DNA of 64,000 bases from NCBI RefSeq assembly GCF_040939455.1, contig NC_134108.1, positions 18,691,501-18,755,500 of the forward strand, in the 5' to 3' direction. Shown one piece after another: positions 1 to 13,075 of the stretch. Within the stretch, counting starts at the first letter, position 1. Each line of letters starts with the position of its first letter. The DNA comes from Microcebus murinus (Eukaryota > Chordata > Mammalia > Primates > Cheirogaleidae). The notes below the pieces were generated by a model, which was given only the letters and a program-made list of their open reading frames with translations, had not been told where the DNA came from and did no database searches. The translations under genes and the position numbers were made by a program.

Positions 1-125
1 AGAATTACTTGCAGAATGATTTATAGAATTCCCTTTCTGAGTCTTTTATCTTTAGAATCTTGTTTTATTGTTTCTGTTTGTTTTTTAAGAATTTAAGAGA
101 GCTTTTTTTAAAATAAGGAAAATCT

Positions 126-175
126 TTTTTTTTTCTTCCTTTTATTTCATCATATTACGGGGGTACAAATATTGT
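126..175 (-). mobile_element. L1 3' tail fragment
   Basis: A poly-T run is followed by 'tttatttcatcatatta' and 'cgggggtacaaatatt'. This is the reverse complement of the lemur L1 3' end seen at 23131-23160. Only the last ~50 bases of the element are present. Confidence 0.55.
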
Positions 176-2387
176 AAACCCAGTTCTCATTCTATACTTT
201 TGTATAACAAAGAACTTGTGGTAGGTAGGCTAATTATAATCTATTTTGGCATGATTTAAATTGTTTACAATGATTTTAAATAACTTTACCAAGGATCATG
301 TTTGGTTATTTATTTATTTAACACCTTCATACTTGTGTAATCATAACAGTTAGTTTACTAAATTGTCCTATCCCATTCAAATAAATTTTAAACATTTCAA
401 AAGGACATTTGTGTTTGGTAATTTGGTAACTCTCTAAATTACTCTCATATTGTTACCTAGAAGCACAATGTATATCTGAGACCTCTTTACAATAAGGTTG
501 TAATAGTGGTTGAAACATGTCTAAAGTGAAACACAAATTTAATTTACACACTGCCTACCTACCCAGAAGATTTAAAGCATATATGGTACTCAATGCATAT
601 TCAAGTAATAAATAAACAAATAACCAAGTTTCTAATCCATTTGCTGTTCTCATTGCTGATAAGCAAATTTATTTTGCTAACATAATATCAATTAATAAAT
701 CAAATTGTTCTCTCAGTGAAATTCATTAATGCAAGAGCCGGAGTATAATACCAAAATTCACTAGTTCAGTTGAAAGTATTAGCTAAATGAGTTTTGAGAA
801 TTAGTTGTTTCTGAACTCTCCAGTAAGCATGGATTAGTAAGGATTATACTGTATGTAGTTAAATGTGAAAGACAAAAATAAAATTGCCTGTAAACTATAG
901 CTCAGAGAAGTTACATATTGAATAAATGTGTCGACATTTTTTATTAGAAATTTGGAGGATTGAATATTATATAACCATTATTAACAGAGCAAGTTCTCAA
1001 AGATCTGAGCTCATTCCCTCAATGTCTCACATTTATAGGAGTGGTAGATTTAGACATACTGTTATCTCTCCCTATCTGTCTCTTATTATGTAAAATCTTT
1101 TCTTTAAGTAGCAATTTAGACCTCTGTTTAAAAGTCTTCACCAGTAACATGCAACTCACAGACTTACTATACAGTTCATTCAATTTCAGAATTCTATTGG
1201 GGGAGGTTCCCTCTTGAATTATAAGAATCTGACTTCTTGCACCTCCTATCCATATGTCCTATTCTTGACCTCTATAACCACATGGAATGAGATTAACATC
1301 TCTTTCACAGAACAGTACTTCCAAATAATGAAGATGACTGTTTGTTCTTTTTTACTTTATGATTCCTTTAACATGTCCCCATATGTGGTGGACATCTGTT
1401 GCTCATAATTACCCAACATTCCTTCTGTTTTCTCCTGCCTGGATATCTTCCTTGCTGACCTTGGGAATCTCATTCCATGTGGTCAGGAATACAGCTAGAT
1501 ATGAATTTGGTTCACACCCAGCCTTAACCCATATAAGCACAAAGCCATTAACTTTTCCTTCAAAATCAACTCTAAGAATGAATAGAAAATCTGATAATAA
1601 AGAAAATCACAAATTTATTTTTTAAAGGTGAACATTAAGAAGGGTCTTTCCTGAATTTAAAGTAGTTGTTTAGAGATCAAGGAGGAATTCAGAACTGAAA
1701 AATGCTTTTCCTAGATGACACAGTCTTAAGAGTGATTCTCTGTATTTTTTCTAATATTATTAATATAACAGTTTTATAAGAAAATTTGAAAAACTACAAA
1801 TAAAGATAAAAAATTCAGGGCTTTAAAGATTATCTAGAAACTTTGGCAGTCATGTTTAACAAGGCAAAACAGAATGCAAATTTCCATCTAGTACTTAGAT
1901 ATAGATGGTTTATTAAGTATGACTTAATATCAAGAAAAATAAATGTAAATATCAGGATCATCAAATATTCATCATGAGAATGAAAAGATTTAAAAAAACA
2001 AATCTGACCCCTTGGGTTTTTTGTTTGTTGTTTTTTGTACAAAATTAAACATTAGTGTATTAAAGAAGTAGAACAGATATTATATACTGAGAATCAGGAA
2101 AATCATCACATTTTAGCCAAAAGTAATCTAAATGGATTTGCACACAAATGTTGCATGTTTGAATATTTTCTGAAAATGGAGAAAGCATAAATAGAACATT
2201 AGTACAGAACTGCAGGGCTTATCATTAAATCTCATATTGGTTATATATTTATTAATCAAAGAGTTTTAAATTATATTAAAGTAACTCATGAAAATAGATT
2301 TAAAGAATTAAGATGAAAACTATGTAACAATTCTATCATTCAACTTAACACTAATATGGCTATAATTCTCATATTGATTACACTTCA
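176..2387. other. Intronic stretch without recognised features
   Basis: AT-rich sequence. Short open frames here (longest 88 codons) match nothing I recognise and lack coding character. No repeat family is identified with confidence. Confidence 0.6.
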
Positions 2388-2690
2388 GGGCTGGGCGCAA
2401 TAGCTTATGTTTATATTCCCAGCACTATGGGATGTCAGGTAGGAGGATCCCTTAAGTCCAGAAGTTTGAGATCAGCCTGGGCAACAAAGAGGAACTCCAT
2501 CTCTACAAAAAAGAAAATTAGTTGAGCATGGTGGCACACACCTGTAGTCGTAGCTACTTGAGAGATTGAGGTGAAAGAATTGCTTGAGTCCAGGAGTTCA
2601 AGGTTACAATGAGTTATTATCATGCCATTGCACTCTGGCCTATGAGTCAGAGCAAGATCCTGACTCTAAAATTAAAAATAATAATAAATA
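2388..2690 (+). mobile_element. AluJ-like SINE (old, dimeric)
   Basis: It begins 'gggctgggcgcaatagctta' and contains 'gagatcagcctgggcaacaa', a mid A-rich linker, 'agttgagcatggtggcacac' and 'aggagttcaaggttacaatg', ending in an A-rich tail. It is highly diverged and lacks the lemur-type linker, so it predates the young lemur Alus. Confidence 0.9.
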
Positions 2691-4329
2691 TACCTTCAAT
2701 ACAAACAAGCACATACATGTGCACACATGTATAAACACATACATATCACTCCAGGAATTTTTATAGATTCATGTAGAAGACTTGCTAATTCTTAACTATT
2801 GTGGATTATTCATTTTAAAAATTACCTATTTCAATTTTACATCCTGGATTTATCTTTTTTTGTTGTTGTTGCTGGATTTTTGGTTGAGAACCAGCATGCT
2901 AATCCAGGCAATTGGTATGTTTCAGAGAATCCAAGTTAATTTGCTTATAAATTTAGGTAAAATTATAATTATGCAAATATGAAGCAAGGAAAAAGTTACA
3001 ATGCATATGAATCCAAAATAATTCATAAATAGTTTCTGGATTTCATTGTATTTCTGTGACATTGCACCTCTTAATTGGCATAGATAAAGGTTGACTGTAC
3101 ATGAATATGTAATAAATTTAAATATCAATAAGTCCTATTCCATTAATACAGGATTTGCAGTGATATGGAAATCATACTTATCATACATACTGATACAGTA
3201 TGTATGACTCTTCTTGACTTTAGTATGTAATATAAGAGGTAATAAAGATTCATAATGTTGATACATGGTATAATGATGTGTCATGTGGCCAATGAATGGC
3301 TGCTGTAGTGAAACAAAAGCCTCAAAAATGAGTTGACTAAATTGTGTATGTAGAACTAAATAAGGAAAAACTTATAATATGAGGTAGAAAACCAAACAAA
3401 ATTCTGTGATTTTTTTTATGTAGAACTCTGAATACAGAGTTATATAAATGAGAAAACAAAAGCAACAGAAAACCCTTTTCCTAAATTTTTATTAAAATGT
3501 CCAAGATAATTTCTGAATTGAGAAAATAATTCTTAGTAAATTTTGAAAACAATTAATACACACAAAAAAAATGGTCTTCTAGAATCCAAGCAACATTTCT
3601 ACAAACTCTGAAACTGATGGGACTGGATTAAGAAACAGCAAACTAGCAATCAGAGGTCTGTTCCCTCATTTCAAAGAATTTTCCCCTCAACTTAAATTCT
3701 AATCAGTCCTTTCACAAGTAAGAGCATAAACTAAAATTTTCTGGGTGAGTGCTCTGATGGTACTTTGCAACATAGCAAGCTATGTTGGGTGCCCTGAAAT
3801 CACCTTACCATCCAACCACGTATCTGCAAGAGGAGGTTGTTGACAGAGGAGCAGATAATGGCAGCTCCAAGGAAAGTTAGTGACTGTTGATTACTTTGGA
3901 CTATCAGAACTAGTCAGACTTAGCCTGACTCAAAGATGGGAAAAGGGAAAAATAGTCAGCAGGGGTCTGTGAAAAAAAATTTATAGCACAGAAATAAAGA
4001 AACAACTCTCTAAAGGCATGCCAGGTGTGAGGGAAAGCCTAAAAAGTAGTTTTTTGAAGAAATATAAGGCAATTTTAGAAAATGTCCACTTAATATTAAA
4101 AAATGGAGTTTTTAAACAAATATAATTTCTATTAAACAAGACTAGAATGAGGTAAGAGGGCAGGCCAGGATAAGACCAGATTATAGCCAAATAAAAAAAG
4201 AGAGTAAAAAAACAAAAGAAATCACATTAAAGGAAGAAAAATAATAAAACAGGAATTGAAGAAAATTATATTGGAAATAAAGTGGACAAATCTAAATACA
4301 GGACAAAATAGTTTAGAAAGAATTTTAAA
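2691..4329. other. Intronic stretch without recognised features
   Basis: AT-rich; contains a short perfect inverted repeat at 3181-3207 and otherwise nothing I can name. Confidence 0.55.
3181..3207. repeat. Perfect 12-bp inverted repeat (3-base loop)
   Basis: TCATACATACTG, ATA, CAGTATGTATGA. The two arms are exact reverse complements. Confidence 0.9.
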
Positions 4330-4830
4330 AACCCACAAAACTTAAAAGATACATGCAGAACAGAACATGGACTAGCAATTGCTACCACCAGAGAAGACAG
4401 AACAATGGGGCAGTAAAAATCACAAAGAACAAAAACCAGAACTAGAGGGAGACTTGTAAAGGCAGAGGACTTACAGGGTTATGCACACAGTGATAAAAAA
4501 AAAAAAAAAAAAACTTTGACAATCTGATACATACTTGTAAGTTGTATTGTTGTCACAAAGATAAATAATGCTACAAATATCCATGCAGGAAGAAAATAAA
4601 CTTACTTTCAAAAGAAATAAAATTAGGATTTCAGCAGACTTTTCTCCCATAACAATGTCTACCAAAAGACAATGGAATAATGTTTAGAGATTTAGGGGAC
4701 CCTGATATGTGACATCTCAGAAACTATGATACCAAAAATACCTTTTCTGCAAAAAAAAAAAAAAAATTACTCAATAATATCCACTATGAGATAAAGTAAG
4801 AACCTCAATATAAGGAAATATGTAATAGAA
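4330..4830 (+). mobile_element. Probable old L1M ORF1 remnant
   Basis: Phrases such as 'ttcagcagacttttctccca' and 'aaaagacaatggaataatg' resemble the ORF1 region of ancient L1M/HAL1 elements. A 19-base A run sits at about 4495-4513. The frame is broken and the ends are uncertain. Confidence 0.45.
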
Positions 4831-4935
4831 CATGACTGAAATAAATTTTGTAATATTTTAACAATATAATAAATTAATAAATATATTATCACTCATTATA
4901 AAAAGGTTGAGGCTGGTGAGTATAAAAAAAATATT

Positions 4936-5222
4936 TGTGTGGGGCTCATTCCTATAATCCCAGCACTTTGGGAGGCTGAAATGGAAAAATCGCTTGAGCC
5001 CAGAAGTTTGAGACCAGCCTGGGCAACATAGTGTGACCCTGTCTCTATTAAAAAAAAAAAAAAAAAAAACTTATATGCCTGTAGTCCTAGCTACTCAGGA
5101 GACTGAGGCAGGAGGTTCACTTGAGGCCAGGAGTTCAAGGCTGCAGTGAGCTATGATTGTACAACTGCACTTTAGCCTGGGTGAAAGATCAAGATCCTGT
5201 ATCTAAAAAAAATAAAATAATT
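4936..5222 (+). mobile_element. AluJ-like SINE
   Basis: Left arm with 'cctataatcccagcacttt' and 'gagaccagcctgggcaacat', a mid poly(A) of 18-19 bases, right arm with 'cctgtagtcctagctactca' and 'gaggccaggagttcaaggct', and an A-rich tail. It is diverged and its 5' end is degraded. Confidence 0.92.
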
Positions 5223-5765
5223 TTTGTAACTGAAAAGAAAATCAAATAGAAAAAATTAATCTTGAAAGACTAGTGATATATTTATTTTATTTTTAATAAA
5301 AACAATATGGAAATTGTTATATAGGTACATACACAATGTATACATTAATATATATCATAGAGTATTCACTGCATAAAATATTATGCAGACATTACACATG
5401 GTCTACAAGTGACAAGAAGTTAATGATGAAGCAATACTCAGAGCTGTTTCTTTTCGATGTTTATTAAGATTTTCATCATAGTACTATGTAGTGATATGCT
5501 GGAGCTCCTTATACTACCCCAAGAGATCTTAGATATATCTCTGTCCTACTCCCCATTCGATGACAAAAAATCAATAGCTTGAAATCAGCCATGGTAGGAG
5601 TAATTTACCAGGGAAATCAGCAAATGCTATAAATTAGGGCACTTTTTTCCCTCAATAAATGGTTTTCTGTAAAGTAGCCCATTACTGGATATATTTCAGG
5701 AAAAATAAAAACAAGCCAAAAACAATAAATATCCTAAATGCTTAAAATAAGGGGCATTTTTACTA
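5223..5765. other. Intronic stretch without recognised features
   Basis: AT-rich; no repeat or coding signal recognised. Confidence 0.55.
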
Positions 5766-6059
5766 TGAGCATACTTCATTTTATTGTGCTTTACTTTATT
5801 ATACTTCCCAGATATTATGTTTTTCATAAATGAAGGTTTGTGACAATCTTGCATCCAGCAAGTCTATTGACATCATTTTTCCAATAGCATGTGCTCACTT
5901 TGTGTCTCTGAGTCACATTTTGGAAATTCTCACACTATTTCAAACTTTTTCATTATTATTATATCTGTCATGTTGATCTCTTATCAGCAATATTTGATGT
6001 TACTATTGTAAGTGCTTTGGGGTGACACAAGCCACAGCCATATAAGAATAGTGAATTTA

Positions 6060-6374
6060 TTTTTTTTTATTTTATTATATATATAAAGAGATTTATTGCA
6101 AGGAACTGGCTTATGTGACTGTAGGGGGCGCATAGGCTGGGCTGTGAGGAAGGATAGGCTAGTAGAACTCTTTGGCATGAGTTATAACTCCTGGGCATGA
6201 GCTGACACTGCTATCCACAGGCAGAACTTCTCCTTCTTCTGGGATGCCTTGACTTGGCTTTTAAGGCTTTTCAACTCATTGAATCAGATCCACACAGATT
6301 ATTGAGGATAATCTCCCTTACTTATAGTCAGCTGATTATAGACTTTATTTTTTTTTATTTTTTGTTTGTTTGTT
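6060..6374 (-). mobile_element. Insertion inside Tigger1, ERVL LTR-like piece
   Basis: Flanked by GAATTTA at 6053-6059 and 6375-6381, a 7-base duplication of Tigger1 target sequence. It contains 'aaagagatttattgcaagga' and 'actggcttatgtgact', resembling MLT2-type (ERVL) LTR sequence in reverse orientation, and T-rich ends. The insertion is certain; the family name is tentative. Confidence 0.5.
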
Positions 6375-7885
6375 GAATTTAAATCGATAAATGTCATATG
6401 GTTTCTGATTGCTCCACCAACTGGCCATTCTCCTGTCTCTCCCTCTCCTCAGGCTTCTTGATTCCCTGAGATGTGACAATACTGAAATTAGGCCAATTAA
6501 TAATCCTTCGGGTGTTTCTAAGTGTTCAGGTGAAAGGAGGAACCATACATCTCCCACTTTAAATCAAAAGCTAGAGATAATCTTAGTGAGGAAGCATGTT
6601 GAAAGCCAAGATAGGCCAAGAGCTAGAAGAGTACCAGTTAACCAAGTTGTGAATGCAAAAGAAAAGTTATTGAGGGAAATTAAAAGTGCTACTCCAGTGA
6701 GCAATGATTGATAAGAAAGCAAAACAGACTTATTACTGATATGGAGAAAGTTTTAGTGAACTGGGTAGAAGATCAAATCAGCCACAATATTCTCTTAAGC
6801 CAAAGCCTAATCTAGAGCAAGACCCTAACTCTCTTCAACTCTATGAAGACGGAGAGAGGTGAGAAAGCTATAGAAGAAAAGTTGGAAGGTGGCAGAGGAT
6901 GGTTCATGAGGTTTAAGTAAAGGAGCTAATGCAGCTGGTGACTTTAAATTGAAGTGAATGCATGCTTATCATTCTGAAAATCCTAGGCCTTCAAGAATTA
7001 TGCTAAATCTACTCTGTCTGTGCTCCATAAATGGAGCAACAAAGCCTGAATGATAGCACGTCTGTTCTCGGCATGGTTTGCTGAATATTTTAAGCTCACT
7101 GTTGAGACCTACTATTCAGAAAAAATATTCTTCTCAAATCGCTACTGCTCATTGATGATGCACGTAATCACTCAAGAGCTCTGATGCAGATGTACAGGGA
7201 GATCAATGTTGTTTGCATGCCTGCTAACACAACATCCATTCTGCGGCCCATAAATCAAGAAGTAATTTCAAGTTTCAAATCTTATGACTTAAATACATTT
7301 TGTAAAATGATTGCTTCCATATATGGTGATTCTTCTGATGGATCTGAGCAAAGTAAATTGAAAACCTAGAAATGATTCACCATTTTAGATGCCATAAAGA
7401 ACATTTGTGATTCATGGGACAGGTAAAAATATCATCATTAACAGGAGTTTGGAAGAAGTTGATTCCAACCTTCATTGATGACTTTGAGGGGTTCAGGACT
7501 TCAGTGGAGGAAGTAACTACAGATGTGCTGGAAACAGCAAGAGAGCTAGAATTAGAAGCATAGCCTTAAGATGTGACTGAATTGCTGCCATATCATGTTC
7601 AAATTTGAACAGATGAGAAGTTGTTTCTTGTGGAGGAACTAAGAAAGTGTTTACTTGAGATGAAATCTACTCCTGGTGAAGATGCCATAAACATTGTTGA
7701 AATGGCAATAAATAATTGAGAATATTATGTAAATTTAGTTGATAAAGCAGCAGCAGGGTTGGAGAGGATTGACTTTAATTTTGAAAGAAGTTCTGCTGTG
7801 AGTAAAATGCTACAAACAGCATCTCATGCTACAGAGAAATATTTCATGAAAGGAAGAGTCAACTGATGAGGCAAACTTCATTGTT

Positions 7886-8137
7886 AATTGATCACGTGTA
7901 CATATGGAAGTAACATCCATTGGGTGTCGGGCAGGTGGAGGGGAAGAGATGGTATATTCACACCTAATGGATACAGTGCTCACTCACTGTCTGGTGGATG
8001 GGAATCCTGTAGTTCTGACTCAAGCAATGCAAAGGCAATGTGTAACCTAAACATTTGTACGCCCGTAATATTCTGAAATTTAAAAAAATAAAAGTACTGA
8101 ATGTACTCAAAGCTCAGGACCCCCCCCCAAAAAAAAT
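7886..8137 (+). mobile_element. Lemur L1 3' end inserted in Tigger1, with short 3' extra sequence
   Basis: A 10-base target duplication CTTCATTGTT lies at 7876-7885 and 8138-8147. The body matches the L1 3' UTR copy at 22960-23160 (compare 'ggaagtaacatccattgggt' and 'aacatttgtacgcccgtaat'). After the first A-rich tail at about 8081-8093 comes about 36 bases of unrelated sequence (8094-8129) and a second A tract ending at the duplication. Confidence 0.85.
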
Positions 8138-8486
8138 CTTCATTGTTGTCTTATTTTAACAAATTACCATAGCCACCCAACCTTCAGCAACTACCATCCT
8201 AATTAGTTAGTAGCCATGAACATCAAGGCAAGAACTTCCACCAGCAAAAAGATTAAGAAATGCTGAAGGCTTAGATGATCACTAATATTTTATAGCAATA
8301 AAGTATTTTTAATTAAAGTATGAACATTGTTTTTTTTAGACATAGTGCTATTTCACATCTAAAGGCTACAGTATAATGTAAACATAATTTTTATATGAGG
8401 GAAATATGTATGACTCACTTTATTGCAATATTTGCTTTATTGCAGTGGTCTGGAACTGAACCCACAATATCTCTGAGGTATGCCTT

Positions 8487-9039
8487 TATATCGAGTTATA
8501 GAGTATCAAACCACCACTTTAAATCGTGAATATTAGAACTAGGTAGCAGCTTAGGAAACTGTTTATTATGTAGGAGTAAGCAAAAAGAAGATGATGGTGT
8601 GTTCTCTACATAATTCTGTATGTGACATTACAATCTCTCGAAGTCCTCAATTCTAACAGTAATGTGAAGAAACTGGAAAAAGTCCAGAGAGAAGGAAAAA
8701 ATGGAAATTAAATCTATAACTCTTTAAAGAATAAATCCAAAGGAATGCTTTTTAAGGTCATGCAGGGAACAGGCAGAACCTTTTTTCTCTGAGATTCTGC
8801 GTTCTATTCCATATACCCAGTGTTACAAATTAATTAAACTGCTGAGGTATAAGACATGGTTTAAAATGGGGGAAGAAGTAATGGCAGGAGAGAATTAGGA
8901 GGCCAATTCCAAATCCTAGAGAATTATGGCAGCAGCATGCTATTTCTAACAAGCTGCTTTATTCAAGTTGTGCTTCAATTGCTCATGTTTGAAAGAGGTA
9001 AATGATTGATTAGCATGTTATCTTGTTGACATACAGCAC
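8487..9039. other. Intronic stretch without recognised features
   Basis: AT-rich; nothing recognised. Confidence 0.5.
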
Positions 9040-9210
9040 TTTATGTTTTGCATCTAATTTCTTTCTTGTGATCCTCTCAACAACCCTGAGATTTTTAAAA
9101 AATAAAAATATAGATGATAAAAGGGAAATTCAGAAAGGTATGCAATTTTCAAGGTTACTCAGCTAGTTATCAACAAAGACAGACATGTGATGCCCAGGTT
9201 GCTCCACTAC
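9040..9210 (-). mobile_element. MIR SINE fragment
   Basis: 'gatcctctcaacaaccctga', 'gggaaattcagaaaggtatg' and 'aaggttactcagctagttat' follow the reverse complement of the MIR core and tRNA-derived part. Confidence 0.7.
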
Positions 9211-9884
9211 ATTGGGGATGGTTCCAAATTTACCACATAAGATGTTGCCTAGATACATTTATTGCATTTAAAGCATCTAAAGTTACACATTGAAAAGTCA
9301 CTACAAAGGCAAGGTACTAATCTTATTTCTGGTTCCAAGGAATTGTGTTAATAAGATAAGAGAAATTGTGTGACAGATTAAAAAAAAAAAACCTCTTGTC
9401 ATGCATATCCTCCTTTATTGCTTAGGTTTCCTCCTTTATTGCTTGGGTTCTGTAGATACTGGTCACAACCAATTTTCTCCTGAATTCATGAACTATGAAT
9501 TCGTTATGACAAAAAGTAGAATATTTACTAGGATAGCACAAGCAAATCTTGCCTCACTAGGAGAGACAGACATGCAAATGTGACAAGGACACTGTGTTTT
9601 CAAGAACTGCATCTGTTCACAGTTCTTCTGGTGAGAGCTTATTAATATGTTTACTACAGCAGGAGATAGCCAAGTACTGTAACTCTGCTAACAATTTGCT
9701 CAGACTCTAAGGCAAGTTGACAGTATTTTCTCTGGTCAGTTTCAACAAATGTTCATAAACAATTCTCAGAAAGGCCAATAGTAGGCAGATTTCAAATATT
9801 TGGGGAAATTGCATAATTCACATGAAAATGTTAATGAATGTGAAGATCAGTTACTGTTCCTTACAAAACCATAGATGTTGGGAA

Positions 9885-10065
9885 AGTTAAAGAGAAATGA
9901 AATTACATATCATTTGGCCCAAATCCCTAATTTTAAAAATGAAAAGGCCATGAGTAAAAGAGTGACTTACCCAAAGTCCTCCATGTAGTTATTGCTTAGT
10001 TAGAATCCAGGGTATCTGGCTCTAAAGGTTGTACTCTTCCCACTACATTTAATTACCTAACTTAA
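9885..10065 (-). mobile_element. MIR SINE fragment
   Basis: 'gacttacccaaagtcctcca', 'ttagaatccagggtatctgg' and 'ttgtactcttcccactacat' match reverse-oriented MIR. Confidence 0.65.
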
Positions 10066-11390
10066 TCTAAACATCCCTCATCTCAAGCTGGCACAGTTAG
10101 GCTTTGTTTGGTCTATGTGGTGTTTCAAAAAATTAATTAGTTGCTAAAATTTAAACATAGGGACAGTTCATGTAGAAATTCTGCTTTCTAGCTTTTCCTG
10201 AAATAAGAGATCTGGCAACAGCAGACCACATTCTCCCATGGCTGCAGTTGGCTGGAGATGGTGCTGGCTCTTGTTCACTCAGGTTTCTGCATGGACATCC
10301 TTTTCGCCTCATCTGTCTGTCCCCTATAAGTATTAGGTTTTGTAGTTCCTGCTGCCCATATTATCCAGTATGAGATGGTTTCAGAAAAATGAATTTTAAA
10401 AAATAACTGATTATACAGAAAGATACTACATTCCAAACATGTCAACATATCCAGTAAGCCGTGGAAATGAGAAATATAAGTTCTAATTTATTGTTTGAAA
10501 GCATTGTTTTTATGGTTTTGAGTGAGACTGACTTCATATAAACAGTATATGTTAACAAACTTAATGAGTCAGTTGGAGAGGTTTTCTCACTGATTAGTCT
10601 CTAACTGCTTCCTTTTAAATCAATTTAGTGATTGACTAAATTCAATTGTTTTGCCTTTTTATTTAATAAGCTTATGTGTATAAATACAGTTCATTAAAAT
10701 TTACTAAATAAAGTAAATGTGCATTTCTTTTAACACACTGGCAATCCAGCTTTTATTTCCTCAAGTTGTTTCCTTACAGTTATGTTCTCATTTTTGTTGG
10801 CAATTATTTTTATTTCATTTTATTTACAAATGCAAAACCAAAGATTACCCATCTTTACAGCTGCTGAGCGAAATTATTTATTGCTCTACATGCTGCCTAC
10901 CTGCTGTCAGAAAATAAGCTCACCTCCCCAACCCTTAAATTCTGTAGCCACAAATACAAACGCACACCACTCAATGATAGACTCATTCGATTTGTATTTA
11001 AAATTTCAATCCAAGAGGTGGTGTTTACAAAAGAAAGAATAATTAAGTTAATATGACATGTTATGAACTAGGAATCATGACTTTAGAGTAATTTTAATTT
11101 TGGATGATATGACTTTCTCAGGAAAAAAAAATTTGAATGGAAAATGAAAATAAAAGAATGCTCTCCTAAAATTTTTTTTAAAAGTGTCCCCAGTCTTTTC
11201 AAATGTATTTAAAATATTAAAGTCTGTAAGTCTTTCAATATCTATGGTAGGAGTTGGGGTATAAAACTTCCCTATGTGCCAATTTTGTGTAGGGGATTAT
11301 ACTAGAACCAAGAAACTCATCTAAACATCATTCATCCTACTTATTAAATTTCATCCTCCACCACAGAAAATTTGGCATAATTCTGTAAGC
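10066..11390. other. Intronic stretch without recognised features
   Basis: AT-rich; an 86-codon open frame at 10782-11042 shows no recognisable protein and overlaps another short frame. No repeats named. Confidence 0.5.
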
Positions 11391-11394
11391 AGTT

Positions 11395-11530
11395 ATTCAT
11401 GCATTCATTCATTCAACATATTTGTTAAAAAAATAGCTGATATGTGCCAGGCACTGTATTAGTCACCAGTTACACAGCATGAACAAGATAGTCCAGTTCC
11501 TACTTTTATTGGAAGCTTAGCCTGGGCCTG
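11395..11530 (-). mobile_element. L2 3'-end fragment
   Basis: 'gcattcattcattcaacata' followed by 'tatgtgccaggcactgtatt' and 'acacagcatgaacaagatag' is the reverse complement of the L2 3' end. Confidence 0.7.
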
Positions 11531-12765
11531 GGTAAATCTATTTCTTCCCATTCCTATTTCTTCATTCAGCCAGCACTCAGCTCTTCCCACTCCCTCATAC
11601 ACCCACCACAATCACCACCACCTGTCCCCTGACCTCCACACTCACCCATGTATCTTCGCTGTCATATCAGATAAGAGAGACAACTGTTGGTGACACCAAT
11701 GATGACATAGACATCCCAGACATCCCTCTCTTTCAACTCCCTAGTGCTTTCCTCTGGGGGGGAAATGTACATTGTTCTGGCACTTAAATATCTGTCCTGT
11801 TCTTTCTATAAAACATCTCCAGTAGAGCATTAAAAGAGAAATATAATAACATATATTAATATTGTACCCAGTGTACATTGAATCTCCAAATGCCTCTTTG
11901 GATCTAAAGATTGTCTCTAAAGCCTTTCTTTTTCTTTCTCTTCTCCATAAATGTGAGAAAGGAATTTCTATGTCTCCTGACATAAAATATGTCAGTCCCA
12001 ACATTCTGTAGAGAGCACATATAGAACTGTGTATGGATAGGATATTTTACTGCTGACAGATACCTTAGGATAAAATATAAGTTATAGAAAGTGAAAACTG
12101 ATTAGGAAAAACAGAGCTTGCTATGGAAAGAGCTTTCTACTTACATAGAAAAATTAAATTTTATACAATTTTTGTATCTTATCATATAATTAAATCTATT
12201 CTATTACTGTTCAATCTGAAAATATGAAAGAGACAAAATATGGTGCTTCCTTCCATTTCTCTCCTCAGTCATCCACAGAATGCAAATAATAAAAGGGTAG
12301 TTTGGGTATTAATACTTACCACCCAGTAGATAATTTCCAATAATTTAAATAAAAAACTGATACTTTAATTTAACAGTAAATCAGGACACATTAAGCATCC
12401 TCATGCACTTACAAGGTACAAGACATGTAGCAAGCAGCCTGACAAATCATGATTATCTAAAATTCAGATGAATTGCAAGATTCCATAACTTATTTTTCTC
12501 TATTTAAGAAGGATTTAAAGAGTCTATATTAAGAAGCATGTCTTACTTTTTATTCCTCACATTCAATAACTGTTGAATTTAATTTAAATGTCAGAAGCAA
12601 GTCTGTAGTTGATTGAGATTTTTAGCTCAAAGGCTGATACTGTGTTACCAAACAAAAATCAGAGATTTTTTTTTGAAAGTCCTATAAATGGTACTCTCCA
12701 TACATTATATGGAATCTCCTTATCTCTTCCATTAAAAGTGAGGCAAACTTATATTAATAATATGA
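11531..12765. other. Intronic stretch without recognised features
   Basis: Includes a pyrimidine-rich section at about 11550-11660; otherwise AT-rich with nothing recognised. Confidence 0.5.
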
Positions 12766-12768
12766 TGT

Positions 12769-12905
12769 ACACAGTGGTCCCCAAATCTGGCTGTGCAACA
12801 GAATTTCCTGGGGGGGAAGAGATTGTAAGAATTCAAGTCCTAAAACACCATCCCCAGCATGTTTAGCAATACTCCCCAATGATTCTAATCACACATATTC
12901 GGGCA
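12769..12905 (+). mobile_element. MER5-type hAT-Charlie MITE fragment
   Basis: It begins 'cagtggtccccaaatctggc' and continues 'tgtgcaacagaatttcctgg', matching the 5' half of MER5A-like elements. The right end is degraded. Confidence 0.7.
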
Positions 12906-13075
12906 TCACTGGTGAGGATGAAGGAGCCCTGGGCTGAATGCCAGATTCTGAGATCTTCTGTGCCACAAAGAAATCACACAACCTTGAACAGGATTCAGTC
13001 TGTCAGTCCTTTCTTTATTCATCCCCCAAGCATTCATGGGAAACAAACAAATACACTCTCCAATTTTAACTTCCT

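Larger units (their letters stand above)
5766..8486 (+). mobile_element. Tigger1 DNA transposon copy, defective, with two nested insertions
   Basis: Tigger1 is a pogo-type Tc1/mariner transposon. The ends are terminal inverted repeats (near 'gcatacttcattttattgtg' and 'atctctgaggtatgcct'), each flanked by TA at 5764-5765 and 8487-8488. Internal sequence follows the Tigger1 consensus as I recall it; the protein fragment at 7184-7369 reads [18 protein letters not shown] and [12 protein letters not shown], from the DDE domain. The transposase is dead: many stops and frameshifts, plus an internal deletion of roughly 300 bases near 6920, where 'gaggtttaagtaaaggagct' joins two distant parts. Two later insertions, at 6060-6374 and 7886-8137, are flanked by target-site duplications of Tigger sequence. 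Confidence 0.93.

Noticed and set aside
6409..6711. 100-codon frame as a gene
   Set aside because: It is the decayed N-terminal part of Tigger1 transposase; the rest is interrupted by stops and a deletion.
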